Of a stretch of DNA of 64,000 bases, positions 18,019 through 26,599 are shown one piece after another; the stretch's first letter is position 1; each line of letters starts with the position of its first letter. Source of the DNA: Kitasatospora fiedleri. Its GTDB lineage: Bacteria; Actinomycetota; Actinomycetes; Streptomycetales; Streptomycetaceae. The translations under genes were made by a program, and so were the position numbers. The DNA is taken from NCBI RefSeq assembly GCF_948472415.1, contig NZ_OX419519.1:620001-684000 (forward strand), in the 5' to 3' direction. The notes under the pieces are model-generated. The model was not told where the DNA came from. It ran no database searches and saw nothing but the letters and a program-made list of their open reading frames with translations.

Positions 18019-18380
18019 GGCCTGCCTCCGGTGTGGTTCGCACACCTGGGGAACATGGTCATTCGCCTTCGTTAGTACGGGTTTTGACGCACTTTCGCGC
18101 AGCAGTTGTACGCCACGCCGGACGGTCCGTCCAGGGCCCGCCGCGCCGACGGGTCCACCCGGTCCGGGGAACCCGCTGGTCACAGCTGATCAGACGGGTA
18201 CGGACGGCGTGTTGCCACAGTGTTGCCCCGCGTTTCACTTCGATCAGTTCTGCACGCCCACCCCTGGTGGGGTGGCTGACGGGCTGTTACGTTCGCCCCG
18301 TCGGCACCGACTTGGCTGCCCACCATCAAGTGCCGCCACACCTGGCGGCCCCCACTCTTCGAAACCCGAGGACTCCCCCG
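18019..18380. promoter_or_regulatory. Divergent promoter region of the peptide importer
   Basis: No gene is present in 362 bp. Next to the dppB ribosome site is an inverted repeat GGTGTG-N5-CACACC (18030-18046). Upstream of dppA is CCACCCC-N4-GGGGTGG (18258-18275), directly followed by GTTACGTTCGC (18286-18296), whose TTACGT is a good -10 candidate. The same 11-mer occurs before the GH87-like gene. These could be operators for a substrate-responsive regulator encoded elsewhere. Confidence 0.45.
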
Positions 18381-20075
18381 ATGCGCACACCGCCCGCCAC
18401 CCGCCGGATCGGCCGCACCGCCGCGGCGGCCCTCGCCGCCCTCCTCGCCGCGACCGCCTGCAGCTCCACCGGCGGGTCGACGGGCGACGTGGCCAAGACC
18501 GTCTCCCCCACCGTGGACGCCGAGGACAACAACCCGCAGCCGCTGGACAACATCAAGGACGGCGGCGAGCTGCGGCTGCCGCTCCAGCAGTGGATCACCC
18601 AGTGGAACCCGTACCAGGTCGACGGCAGGTACGGGGACGCGGTGGAGATCATGTACTACACCGAGGCCAAGCTCTTCCAGGTCGACGCCAAGGGCGTCTA
18701 CCACCCCGACCCCTCGTACCTGGTCTCCGCCGAGGTCACCTCCACCTCGCCGCAGGTGGTGACGTACAAGCTCAACCCGAAGGCGGTCTGGTCCGACGGC
18801 ACCCCGATCGGCTACCGCGACTTCGAGGCGGTCTGGAAGGCGTCCAACGGCAAGGACCCGGCGTACAACCTCGCCGACTCCTCCGGCTACGAGCAGATCT
18901 CCGCCGTCGAGCAGGGCGCGGACGCCGGGGAGGTCAAGGTCACCTTCGCCCAGCCGTACGCCGACTGGCAGAACCTGTTCAACCCGCTGCTGCCCGCCTC
19001 CGGGATCTCCACCCCGCAGGACTTCAACGACGGCTGGGTGGAGAAGGTCCCGGTCTTCGGCGGCCCGTTCGTGGTCTCGAACGCCGACAAGACCGCGCAG
19101 ACCATCACGCTCACCCCCAACCCGCACTGGTGGGGCCCGAAGCCCAAGCTGGACCGGATCACCTACCGGGTGCTGGACGCCGCCGCGATCACCCAGGCGT
19201 TCCTGAACAACGAGGTCGACCTCGCCTCCGCGGGCACCGCCACCGCGTACGGGCAGCTCAAGGACGCCGCCGGCGCGGCGATCCGCACCGGCACCCCCTG
19301 GGACGAGGTGCACATCTCCTTCGGCGGCAACGGCCCGCTCGCCGACCAGAAGGTCCGCCAGGCGCTCGGCCGGGCGATCGACCGCGCCTCGCTGATCAAG
19401 ATCGCCAACAAGGGCGTCCCGGTGGAGTTCAAGCCGCTCGACAACCACCTGTTCATGACCAACCAGAACGGCTACCGGAACAACGCCGGGGACTGGGCCT
19501 CCTACGACCCGACCACCGCGAAGAAGTGGCTGGACGAGGCCGGCTGGAAGGACGCGGGCGGCACCCGCAGCAAGGACGGGCAGCCGCTGGAGCTGCACTA
19601 CGTGCTGAGCGACGGCTCCAACCAGGCCCAGACCGACCTGGCCACCGCCGTGCAGAACATGCTCCAGCAGGTCGGCGTCAAGCTGACCCTCGACAAGGTC
19701 TCCAGCAAGGAGTACTTCACCAAGTACGTCAACCTGGGCAAGTTCGACCTGGCCAGCTGGCGCAACACCGACTCCTTCCCGCTCTCCCAGACGGTGGCGA
19801 TCTACCGCGCCCCGCAGGGCGACAACGTGTTCGGCAACTACTCGAAGCTCAGCACCCCCGAGATCGACGGCCTGCTGCGCAAGGCCGCCGCCACCCTCGA
19901 CCCCGCACAGGCCGACGAGCTGTACAACCAGGCCGACGCGAAGATCTGGGAGCTCGGCCACACCCTGGAGCTCTACCAGCGCCCCAGCATCGTCGCCGTC
20001 CGCAAGGGCCTGGCCAACTACGGCGCCGGCAGCCTGGCCAGCACCGTGATCACCTCGGTCGGCTGGCAGAAGTAG
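18381..20075 (+). CDS. Solute-binding lipoprotein, family 5 (DppA/OppA type)
   Basis: A 564-residue extracellular lipoprotein that captures the importer's substrate. The lipoprotein signal ends in LLAATAC with the acylated Cys at residue 27, followed by a Ser/Gly-rich linker. The SBP_bac_5 fold is recognisable from GGELRLPL, NPKAVWSDGTPIGYRDFEAVW, GGPFVVSNAD, NPHWWGPKPKLDRI and VRQALGRAIDRASL. It is transcribed divergently from the permease-ATPase operon, a common layout. The ATG at 18381 follows GAGGA. The ligand is probably a peptide but is not predictable. Confidence 0.93.
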   Translation: MRTPPATRRIGRTAAAALAALLAATACSSTGGSTGDVAKTVSPTVDAEDNNPQPLDNIKDGGELRLPLQQWITQWNPYQVDGRYGDAVEIMYYTEAKLFQVDAKGVYHPDPSYLVSAEVTSTSPQVVTYKLNPKAVWSDGTPIGYRDFEAVWKASNGKDPAYNLADSSGYEQISAVEQGADAGEVKVTFAQPYADWQNLFNPLLPASGISTPQDFNDGWVEKVPVFGGPFVVSNADKTAQTITLTPNPHWWGPKPKLDRITYRVLDAAAITQAFLNNEVDLASAGTATAYGQLKDAAGAAIRTGTPWDEVHISFGGNGPLADQKVRQALGRAIDRASLIKIANKGVPVEFKPLDNHLFMTNQNGYRNNAGDWASYDPTTAKKWLDEAGWKDAGGTRSKDGQPLELHYVLSDGSNQAQTDLATAVQNMLQQVGVKLTLDKVSSKEYFTKYVNLGKFDLASWRNTDSFPLSQTVAIYRAPQGDNVFGNYSKLSTPEIDGLLRKAAATLDPAQADELYNQADAKIWELGHTLELYQRPSIVAVRKGLANYGAGSLASTVITSVGWQK

Positions 20076-20083
20076 CCCGCCCC

Positions 20084-20117
20084 GGGCCGGTGCCCCCGCC
20101 CCGGGCGGCACCGGCCC
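20084..20117. terminator. Hairpin after the binding-protein gene
   Basis: GGGCCGGTGCC (20084-20094) pairs perfectly with GGCACCGGCCC (20107-20117), beginning 8 bp after the DppA stop. The flank 20150-20195 holds imperfect 15-bp repeats (CCCCGACTCAGCGGC type) running into the end of the convergent peptidase gene. Confidence 0.7.
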
Positions 20118-20188
20118 GTCGGCCCCGGCCCGTCGGTCCAGGACCCCGCTGACCCCCGACTCAGGGGCCCCGACTCAGCGGCCCCGGC

Positions 20189-21175
20189 TCAGCGGTCCTT
20201 GAACTCCTCCAGGGCCTCGAACACCGTCCGCCGCATCGCCTCGCCACCGACGTGCCCGGAGTCGTCGAAGACGTGCAGCCGGGCGTCCGGCCACGCCTTC
20301 GCCAGCTCCCAGGCCGTCCGCACCGGGCAGCCCATGTCGTACCTGCCGTGCACCAGCACGCCCGGGATGCCCGCCAACTTCCCGGCTCCCCGCAGCAGTT
20401 GATCCTCCGCCAGCCAGGCGCCGTTGCTGAAGAAGTGCGCGCAGATCCGGACGAACGCGATCCGGTCGTCCGCCTCCCGGGCGCTGTACATGCCGGGGAT
20501 GCCGTGGGGCTCGTCCGAGATCACCGCGTCCTCCCAGGCCAGCCAGGCGTCGGCGGCGGCGGCCCGGACCGCCCGGTCGGGGTGCTCCGTCCGCCGCGCG
20601 TAGGCGGCCAGCAGGGCGTACACGTCGCCGTCCCAGGTGTGTTCGGGGACGGCGGCCAGGAAGCGGTCCCACGCCTCCGGCTTGAAGGCGGACACCCCGT
20701 GGTAGAGCCAGTCGGTCTCGGCCCGGCGGGTGGTGGTCACCGCCTGGAGGACGATCTCGCTGACCCGCTCCGGGTGCTGCTGCGCGTACGCCAGGATCAG
20801 CGTCGAGCCCCAGGAGGCGCCGTCCAGCAGCCAGCGCTCGATGCCGAGGTGCGCGCGCAGCCGCTCCATGTCGTCGATCAGGTGCTGCGTGGTGTTCAGC
20901 GCCATGTCCGCCGCCGGGTCGCTCGCGTGCGGGATGCTGCGCCCGCAGTTGCGCTGGTCGTAGCGGACCACCCGGTAGCGCGCCGGGTCCCACGCCCGGG
21001 TGGGCCGGTCCGGCGCCCCCGCGCCGGGCCCGCCGTGCACGTACAGGGCGGGCTTGCCCGCGGGGTTGCCGAGCTGCTCGTAGGAGATCCGGTTGCCGTC
21101 GCCGGTGTCGAGGAACCCGCGGTCGTAGGGGACGGTCGGCGGGTGGAGGAGGTCGTCCAGGGGGGTCGGAGGCAT
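20189..21175 (-). CDS. pip: Proline iminopeptidase (peptidase S33)
   Basis: A 328-residue cytoplasmic alpha/beta hydrolase that releases N-terminal proline from peptides. It has the oxyanion motif HGGPGAGA, the conserved YDQRNCGRSIPH segment, the nucleophile motif GASWGSTL, and catalytic Asp and His in GRYDMGCP and DDSGHVGG. The cap region contains WEDAVIS, typical of this family. The ATG at 21175 is chosen for the family start MPPTPLDDLLHPPTVPYDRG; an AGGA lies about 9 nt upstream. Lying beside a peptide importer, it may help use imported peptides, but it is a separate transcript. Confidence 0.93.
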   Translation of the reverse strand: MPPTPLDDLLHPPTVPYDRGFLDTGDGNRISYEQLGNPAGKPALYVHGGPGAGAPDRPTRAWDPARYRVVRYDQRNCGRSIPHASDPAADMALNTTQHLIDDMERLRAHLGIERWLLDGASWGSTLILAYAQQHPERVSEIVLQAVTTTRRAETDWLYHGVSAFKPEAWDRFLAAVPEHTWDGDVYALLAAYARRTEHPDRAVRAAAADAWLAWEDAVISDEPHGIPGMYSAREADDRIAFVRICAHFFSNGAWLAEDQLLRGAGKLAGIPGVLVHGRYDMGCPVRTAWELAKAWPDARLHVFDDSGHVGGEAMRRTVFEALEEFKDR

Positions 21176-21219
21176 GACGGACGATCCTAACCGGCCTCCT
21201 CCGTGCGGCAACTGAATAA

Positions 21220-21255
21220 CCGTCACCCCCCGACGGGCCGCCGGGGGGGTGACGG
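21220..21255 (-). terminator. Hairpin after the GH87-like gene
   Basis: CCGTCACCCCCC (21220-21231) pairs perfectly with GGGGGGTGACGG (21244-21255). It lies just downstream of the beta-helix gene and upstream of the peptidase gene, so it should end the longer transcript. Confidence 0.75.
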
Positions 21256-21267
21256 ACCACACCGTGC

Positions 21268-24093
21268 CTACTGTTGCCAGAGCTGGAGTTCGGAGAGCTG
21301 CCCGGCGGGCCAGCCGGTGTTGCCGGTGACCTGGACCCGGACGTAGCGGACCTGGGCGGCGGGGAAGGCGAGGGTGACGGTGTTGTCGGCCGCCGGGTCG
21401 AAGAGGTGGGCGGCGGAGGGCTTCAGCGGGGTGAAGGCGGTGCCGTCGGTGGAGCCGAGCAGGGTGAGGGTCTGGGTGCGGGCGCCCCAGCCGGCGGGCA
21501 GCCGGAGCACGGCGCGGGAGACCTGCCGGGCGGTGCCGAGGTCGACCTGGGCCCACTGCGGGAAGGCGTTGTTGGCGCTCTCCCAGTAGCTGTTCCGGTT
21601 GCCGTCGGTGAGGTTGCCGGAGCCGTAGACGTCGGCGTGCGAGGACTCGGTGGTGGGCCGGCCGGCCGCCAGGTCGGTGGCGGGCGGGGTGGAGGCGCCG
21701 GCGAAGCGCAGGTGGTTGAGGTTCCAGCCGCCGGTGTCCTGGACCAGGGTGAGCACCTGGCGTCCGGCGGGCAGGGTGAGGCGGGCGGTGGCATCGCCCC
21801 AGGTCTGCCAGTCGCCGGTGGCGGGCAGGGTGACGGCGCCGGTCAGGTCGGCCCCGGTGCCGTTCGCCAGGTGCAGGGCGCCGGTGACGGCGGCGGGCGC
21901 GGCGTACCGCAGGGTGACGGTGTACGTCCCGGCGGTGGCGACGTCCACGGTGTAGCGCTGCCACTGGCCGCCCGAGGTCCAGCCGAGGCCGTAGCCGCCG
22001 CCGGTGTCGGTGATGGCCTCCAGGTCGACGCCGTCGGCCCGGTAGCCGTTGGCGGTGCCGTTGACGGTGTTGACGAAGTAGCCGGTGCCGGGGCCGCCGG
22101 TGTCGTAGTCCTCGGCCTGCACGGTGCCGGGGATCGCGGCGGGCGAACCGCCGTACGGGGCTTCGGGGTTGCCGGTGCCGCCGCCCCAGCTGTTGCCGCT
22201 CGCGGTGACGGTGAAGGCCGGTGAGTTGTTGCGGTACGCGGTGGCTCCGGCGGCGCTCAGGCCGGTGACGGTGTTGTCGGTGAGGGTGGCCGAGCCGGTG
22301 GGCGCCGGGTAGAACGGCGGGGCGACCACGAAGCCGTTGCGGCCGGGTGCGGTGACGGTGTTGCCGCGCATCAGGGTGTTGGTGGACGCGGAGAGGCCGA
22401 CGCCGTCGTACAGCGCGTTCAGCACGGTGTTGCCGGTGACGGTGACGTGGTCGACCACGCCGGTGTTCTGGCCGTCGCCGCCGTTGCCGACGTGCAGCGC
22501 GGGCTGGCCCTGGCTGTAGCCGTTGCCGCCGGAGCGGACCACGGTGTTGGCGTTCAGGGTGGCGCCGAGCAGGTCGCTGCCGTTGACGCCGAAGCGGCCC
22601 GCGCCGAGGCCGATGTAGCGGGCGGTGTCGGAGATCAGGTTGTGCTCGATCAGGTGGCCGCTGCCGCCGTAGACGCCGATGCCCTTGCCGCCCCAGGGCG
22701 CGACGACGGTGTTGTGCGTCATGGTGATCCGGGCCATCGGCGTGTAGTACGTCCGGTTGCCGTTGCCGTCGGTGTTGTAGTTCACGGAGTTGACGGCCAT
22801 GCCGTCGTCGCCGGTGCCGCGGACGAAGTTGTTGTCGGCGGTGATGTCGCTGCCCACCGAGTTGCCGAGCGAGACGTTGTTGACGTTGATGCCGTCGGCC
22901 CAGACCGCGGTGACCCGGGCGTTGCGGACGCTGCCGCCGGTGCCCGAGGCCCAGTAGCCGGACTCGACGTGCTGGCTCCAGATGCCGTCGGCGCTCCAGC
23001 CGGTGCCGGTGGTGTCCATCGCCCCGCCGCCGCCGTCGACCATCTCCCGGCTGGTGGAGTTGGAGTCCAGGTGGAAGCCCCGGACGTGGGTGGAGGTGAG
23101 GTTGAACAGGGCGGCCAGCGGGGTGCGGTTGGGCAGCGGGACGTCGCGGTAGACCGTCGAGTACCACGGGCCGGCGCCGACGATGGTGATGCCCTGGGCG
23201 GTCAGGCCGGTGGTGCCGCGCAGGTAGAAGGTGCCGGGCGGGACCCACAGCGTGCGCTGCTGGGCCTGCGCCTGGTTGATGCAGTTCTGGATCGCGGCGG
23301 TGGAGTCGACGGCGTCGGGCGCGGCCGAACCGTTGGTCGGGGTGGTGCTCGCGACGGCCCCGCAGTCGGTGATCGACAGCGACCCGGCGGGCCGGGCGGC
23401 GGGCGGCGGCGGGTTCTCCGCGTCCAGCACGTCGATGTCGTAGTAGGCGGCGGTGTTGGCGGCGTCCTTGCGCAGTTCGACGGTGCTGCCGGGGGCGATC
23501 GGCGCGCCGGTGACGAAGGTGTGCGCCTCGTCGAAGAAGTCCCGCGGGTCGCCGTCGGCGGCGTTCTGGTTGCTGCCGTTGTAGTGGCCGTCGCCGCCCT
23601 CGTAGAACCAGCTCTGCTGGGAGTTCAGGTTCAGCGTCTGGCGGAACACCCCGTCCACGTACAGGTTCAGGGTCGCGGTGGTGCCGCCGCCGGTGGCGGA
23701 GTCGGGGATGCTCTCGCGCACGTTGATCGCGCTGACCGGCCCGCCGGTGCCGTTGGTCCAGCGCACGCCCTGCCCGGTGGCGGCCAGGTGCACGTACGCG
23801 TGCCCGGACGCCTCCAGCGCGGCGCTGGAGTACGGCGTGGTCGGCGCGGCGGTCAGCGCGACGACGGCCGCGCCGCCGGTGGGCGTGCCCGCCTCGGCCT
23901 CCCACGGGGCGAACGGGAGGGTGGCGCCCGCGGTGTCGGCGTCCGCGGCTCGGGCGCCCGCCGCGCCGCGGGTGTCCGCCGCGGTGGCGACGGTGGCGGC
24001 CGCGGGCGCGGCGAGCGCGGCGGCCAGCAGCGCGGTGGTGGCGAGCAGGGCGGTCCGGGCGCGCGGGCCGGCGCCGGGCAGAGGTCGTCTCAT
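21268..24093 (-). CDS. Secreted parallel beta-helix glucanase, GH87-like, with CBM6 and discoidin domains
   Basis: A 941-residue exported enzyme. After the signal peptide (about residues 1-35) comes a galactose-binding-like domain, then a right-handed beta-helix from about residue 245 to 640. This has the polysaccharidase opening STAAIQNCINQAQ and VPPGTFYLRG. The helix contains WADGINVNN and RGTGDDGMAVNS, resembling the Asp-rich catalytic strands of GH87 alpha-1,3-glucanases (mycodextranases). A CBM6-like domain (AEDYDTGGPGTGYF to WNLNHLRF) and a discoidin/CBM32 domain follow. It would act on an insoluble polysaccharide outside the cell, perhaps fungal alpha-1,3-glucan. ATG at 24093 follows GGAAGGG. 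The family assignment is by motif memory only; another beta-helix glycosidase or lyase is possible. Confidence 0.75.
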   Translation of the reverse strand: MRRPLPGAGPRARTALLATTALLAAALAAPAAATVATAADTRGAAGARAADADTAGATLPFAPWEAEAGTPTGGAAVVALTAAPTTPYSSAALEASGHAYVHLAATGQGVRWTNGTGGPVSAINVRESIPDSATGGGTTATLNLYVDGVFRQTLNLNSQQSWFYEGGDGHYNGSNQNAADGDPRDFFDEAHTFVTGAPIAPGSTVELRKDAANTAAYYDIDVLDAENPPPPAARPAGSLSITDCGAVASTTPTNGSAAPDAVDSTAAIQNCINQAQAQQRTLWVPPGTFYLRGTTGLTAQGITIVGAGPWYSTVYRDVPLPNRTPLAALFNLTSTHVRGFHLDSNSTSREMVDGGGGAMDTTGTGWSADGIWSQHVESGYWASGTGGSVRNARVTAVWADGINVNNVSLGNSVGSDITADNNFVRGTGDDGMAVNSVNYNTDGNGNRTYYTPMARITMTHNTVVAPWGGKGIGVYGGSGHLIEHNLISDTARYIGLGAGRFGVNGSDLLGATLNANTVVRSGGNGYSQGQPALHVGNGGDGQNTGVVDHVTVTGNTVLNALYDGVGLSASTNTLMRGNTVTAPGRNGFVVAPPFYPAPTGSATLTDNTVTGLSAAGATAYRNNSPAFTVTASGNSWGGGTGNPEAPYGGSPAAIPGTVQAEDYDTGGPGTGYFVNTVNGTANGYRADGVDLEAITDTGGGYGLGWTSGGQWQRYTVDVATAGTYTVTLRYAAPAAVTGALHLANGTGADLTGAVTLPATGDWQTWGDATARLTLPAGRQVLTLVQDTGGWNLNHLRFAGASTPPATDLAAGRPTTESSHADVYGSGNLTDGNRNSYWESANNAFPQWAQVDLGTARQVSRAVLRLPAGWGARTQTLTLLGSTDGTAFTPLKPSAAHLFDPAADNTVTLAFPAAQVRYVRVQVTGNTGWPAGQLSELQLWQQ

Positions 24094-24188
24094 CGAGTCC
24101 CTTCCTGGGCGTGCGCGAGGCGCGCTCCGCGAAGGCGCGGGCGCGCTGAGCGAGGAGCGGGGAGCGGTGGAGCGCGGGCGGGGCAGCA

Positions 24189-24199
24189 GCGAACGTAAC
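24189..24199 (-). promoter_or_regulatory. GTTACGTTCGC promoter element before the beta-helix gene
   Basis: Read on the minus strand this 11-mer is identical to the one before dppA (18286-18296). TTACGT is a plausible -10, with TTGCGG 16 nt upstream as a weak -35. It would give a 5' UTR of about 90 nt. The remaining gap 24094-24385 holds no gene that I can support. Confidence 0.4.
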
Positions 24200-24385
24200 C
24201 TCGTTGACATGAATCCGCAATGCCTGCACCGGATCACGCAAAATCCCAACTCCACTCGCGCACACCGCAGTCAGGGGCTCGGGCGGGGCGGAGGGCGGGC
24301 CCGTGGGGCCGCGACGGGACGGGCCGACAGGGGTGGGGGCGACGGCGCCGTCCCGGCGGTCGACCCGGACGACCGCCGCCCGCCG

Positions 24386-24667
24386 CTACCCCAGGCCGAG
24401 GGCGGCGCGCAGCCGCCCCCGGGTGGCCGCGGCGGCCTCCCGGGTGACGGGGTCGTCGCTGCCGAGGGCATCGCCCAGCAGCAGGTCGGCGGCGGCGACC
24501 ACGGCGGCGGGGAGGACGATCTCGCGCAGGCCGAGCAGCTGGGCGGCGGCCTGGTGCCCGATCGTCGGGGGACCGGAGGGCCGGTCGTGGGGTTCCGCCG
24601 GTTCGGGGACGCGCGGGGGCGTCGCCAGGGGGTGCCCGCCCTGCGGGCGGCGCGGTTCGTTGATCAC
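24386..24667 (-). CDS. Small hypothetical protein
   Basis: A 93-residue protein I do not recognise. The first 45 residues are Pro-rich and probably disordered; the rest forms Ala/Leu-rich helices (LGLREIVLPAAVVAAADLLLGDAL) ending RGRLRAALGLG. It has no signal peptide or catalytic motif. I prefer the GTG at 24667, which has GGAG 7 nt upstream, over the ATG at 24673. It is one of three small minus-strand genes between larger units and may be real only because codon use suits coding. Confidence 0.4.
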   Translation of the reverse strand: MINEPRRPQGGHPLATPPRVPEPAEPHDRPSGPPTIGHQAAAQLLGLREIVLPAAVVAAADLLLGDALGSDDPVTREAAAATRGRLRAALGLG

Positions 24668-24770
24668 GGGCATGCTCCGTTCAACGGGCCACGGCCCACG
24701 ACGGTTACGCGGTCCGCGACGTTCGAGTGCCCCGCCCCCGCGCCCGGCCGGCCCCCGGCCCGGCTCCGTC

Positions 24771-24820
24771 GCGGGCCGTCGCGGGCCGTCGCGGGCCGTC
24801 GCGAGCCACCGTGGGCCGTT
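24771..24820. repeat. 10-bp tandem repeat GCGGGCCGTC
   Basis: Three perfect copies of GCGGGCCGTC are followed by two degenerate ones (GCGAGCCACC, GTGGGCCGTT). It lies just after the end of the 122-residue hypothetical gene. Confidence 0.8.
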
Positions 24821-24829
24821 ACGGCCCGG

Positions 24830-25198
24830 TCAGGAGGCGTGCCGGTCCGCGACGGCGGCGGGCCCGGGCCCCGACGCGGGCGCGGCCCTGGCCCCGGGCC
24901 CGGAGGCGGGCACCGGCGCGGCGGCGGACGGGCCGAGAGCGGGCCGTTCGGGGCGCGGGGCGAGCGTACGGACCCCCGTCGGCAGCGGGGCGGGGGCGGC
25001 GGCGGTGTGCGCGGCCCGGAGCCACCGGGCCAGGGCGTGGGCGAACTCGGGACCGATCGCGGCGGCGTGCTGCAACTGGTCCAGATCGCCCGGTCGGAGC
25101 GGGACACCGGCCTCCGAGAGGGCGGCCAGCAGGGGTTGCAGCAGCGTCCACTGGAGGCGGACGGCGGGCAGCGGGCTGGTATGCGCAGGCTCTGTCAC
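24830..25198 (-). CDS. Small hypothetical protein with Ala/Pro tail
   Basis: A 122-residue protein of unknown function. Residues 1-60 look like a folded helical region (LQWTLLQPLLAALSEAGVPL, then LQHAAAIGPEFAHALARWL). The remainder is a low-complexity Ala/Pro/Gly tail. The GTG start at 25198 (TEPAHTSPL) is chosen because the upstream codons look non-coding; its ribosome site is weak. There is no membrane segment or known domain. Confidence 0.4.
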   Translation of the reverse strand: MTEPAHTSPLPAVRLQWTLLQPLLAALSEAGVPLRPGDLDQLQHAAAIGPEFAHALARWLRAAHTAAAPAPLPTGVRTLAPRPERPALGPSAAAPVPASGPGARAAPASGPGPAAVADRHAS

Positions 25199-25370
25199 GT
25201 CCGGTCCAACTACCCGCCCCCGACGGGGACACGGCCCGTTCACCCGGTTCCACCACAGGGTGCAACCCGGCTCCGGACGGCGTGCCGCGCCCCGCCGGAA
25301 GGCCCGTCCGGTGGTACCGGCGAGGGCCGGCAGGAAGGCCGGCAGGGGGGCCGGCGGCGTCGGCGGGGGC

Positions 25371-25673
25371 TCAGTCGAGGCGCAGCCGTGCCAGTCGGCG
25401 CAGGGCGGCGGCGGCCAGCAGGGCGGTCGCGGTGGCGAGCAGGGCGGCGGCGAGGGGGTGGGGCCCGCCCGCGCCGGCCCACAGGGCGCCGACGGCGGTC
25501 GCGGTGGTGAGCAGGGCGACGGCCGCGACCAGCAGGACGGGGCGGTGGCTCAGGCGGGCGGCGGGGCCGGGCGGGTGGTCGAGCCGGCGGTCCAGGCGGG
25601 GGTCGGTCCGGCGCAGGTGCTGTTCGATCTCCGCGAGCAGGAGGCGTTCCTGCGGGGTCAGTCGGGTGTCCAT
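25371..25673 (-). CDS. DUF3040 small membrane protein
   Basis: A 100-residue protein with the DUF3040 layout: an N-terminal helix LTPQERLLLAEIEQHLRRTDP that opens nearly all members, then two hydrophobic segments (VLLVAAVALLTTATAVGALW and LAAALLATATALLAAAAL) and a basic end. The function of the family is unknown. ATG at 25673 has GAGAGG about 10 nt upstream. It diverges from the SRPBCC gene and its promoter. Confidence 0.7.
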   Translation of the reverse strand: MDTRLTPQERLLLAEIEQHLRRTDPRLDRRLDHPPGPAARLSHRPVLLVAAVALLTTATAVGALWAGAGGPHPLAAALLATATALLAAAALRRLARLRLD

Positions 25674-25926
25674 GGGTCTGCCGCCTCTCGGGGAGGGGGT
25701 GCGGGTGTCGTCGGGCGGGCACGGCGGTGGCGGCCGGTGCGCCGTGCGGGCCGGATCGCCGTTCTCCTCTCGGTGCGGCGGGCCGCGACCATCGCGGGTA
25801 CCCCTTTCCGGAAAAAAGTCCCGCCGCCGGGCGGTCGGCGCCCACCCGCAGCGCTGGTGCAGCGTTTCGACCCGGGGCGTCCGGGGGTCCGGGAGGTCCG
25901 CCCCCACCCCGTCCGCGCCCCCGCAC

Positions 25927-25954
25927 CCATCCGGATCGGGCCCGGCTCCGAACC
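25927..25954 (+). promoter_or_regulatory. SigK-type promoter before the SRPBCC gene
   Basis: CCATCC (25927-25932), exactly 16 nt, then CGAACC (25949-25954). This matches the mycobacterial SigK consensus as I recall it (CCATCC-N16-CGAATC) in eleven of twelve positions. Transcription would start near 25961, giving a UTR of about 50 nt to the ATG at 26010. The rest of the gap 25674-25926 holds no gene. Confidence 0.7.
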
Positions 25955-26009
25955 CCGTGGACACTCCATGGACGTCCCTGTCGACGTCCCCACGGCCGAG
26001 GAGGCAGCG

Positions 26010-26489
26010 ATGATCGAGGTGATGCGGGAGATCCCGGTCCGCCGTCCGGCGGATGAGGTGCTGGACTACTTGGCGGATTTCGCGCACGCCGCCGAGTGGG
26101 ACCCGGGCACCGAGCAGTGCGTCCGGATCGGCCCGAGCGGGAGCGCGGGCACCGGCGCGGGGACGGGCACCGCCACGGGCACGCCGGGGCCGGGCGCGCG
26201 GTGGCGGAACGTCTCGGTGTTCCGGGGGCGGCGCACCGAGCTGGTGTACGAGCTGGTGGACCGCGGGCCGGACCAGGTGCTGTTCGTGGGGCGCAACCGC
26301 ACGGTCACGGCCTCGGACGAGATCACCGTCAGCCCGGGTCCGGGCGGGGCTGGGTCGGTGGTCCGGTACCGGGCGCGGCTGCGGTTCCACGGGCTGGCGC
26401 GGCTGGCGGAGCCGTTCCTGCGGCGGGACTTCGAGCGGCTGGCGGACGCGGCCCGACGGCGGATGCCCGAGGTGCTGGACGGCGGCTGA
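26010..26489 (+). CDS. SRPBCC-family (polyketide cyclase-like) protein
   Basis: A 159-residue START-like fold protein that would bind a hydrophobic ligand in a deep cavity. It shows the family opening VMREIPVRRPADEVLDYLADFAHAAEWDPG, a Gly/Thr-rich loop insertion, the strand TELVYELVDRGPDQVLFVGRN, and the long C-terminal helix RRDFERLADAARRRMPEVL. ATG at 26010 has GAGGAGG with a 5-nt spacer. It is preceded by a SigK-type promoter and followed 110 bp later by the fatty-acid operon, suggesting a role as lipid carrier or chaperone for those enzymes (inference). Confidence 0.82.
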   Translation: MIEVMREIPVRRPADEVLDYLADFAHAAEWDPGTEQCVRIGPSGSAGTGAGTGTATGTPGPGARWRNVSVFRGRRTELVYELVDRGPDQVLFVGRNRTVTASDEITVSPGPGGAGSVVRYRARLRFHGLARLAEPFLRRDFERLADAARRRMPEVLDGG

Positions 26490-26521
26490 GCGCCCGGCCG
26501 GGCCGGTCTCCCCGTTCGGAG

Positions 26522-26549
26522 CAATCCGCGGACCCGGCGCCTCCGAATG
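26522..26549 (+). promoter_or_regulatory. Second SigK-type promoter, before the FAD oxidoreductase gene
   Basis: CAATCC (26522-26527), exactly 16 nt, then CGAATG (26544-26549). Each hexamer differs by one base from CCATCC and CGAATC. Expected start is near 26556, about 45 nt before the GTG at 26600. Confidence 0.7.
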
Positions 26550-26599
26550 AGGGGCGCAAGGGCCGCCGCGGGCGGCCGGGACCAGTGGGGAGGATCGAC

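Noticed and set aside
22447..24198. 583-codon plus-strand ORF opposite the GH87-like gene
   Set aside because: Val/Asp/Gly-rich antisense reading without motifs; the minus strand carries a signal peptide and beta-helix repeats.
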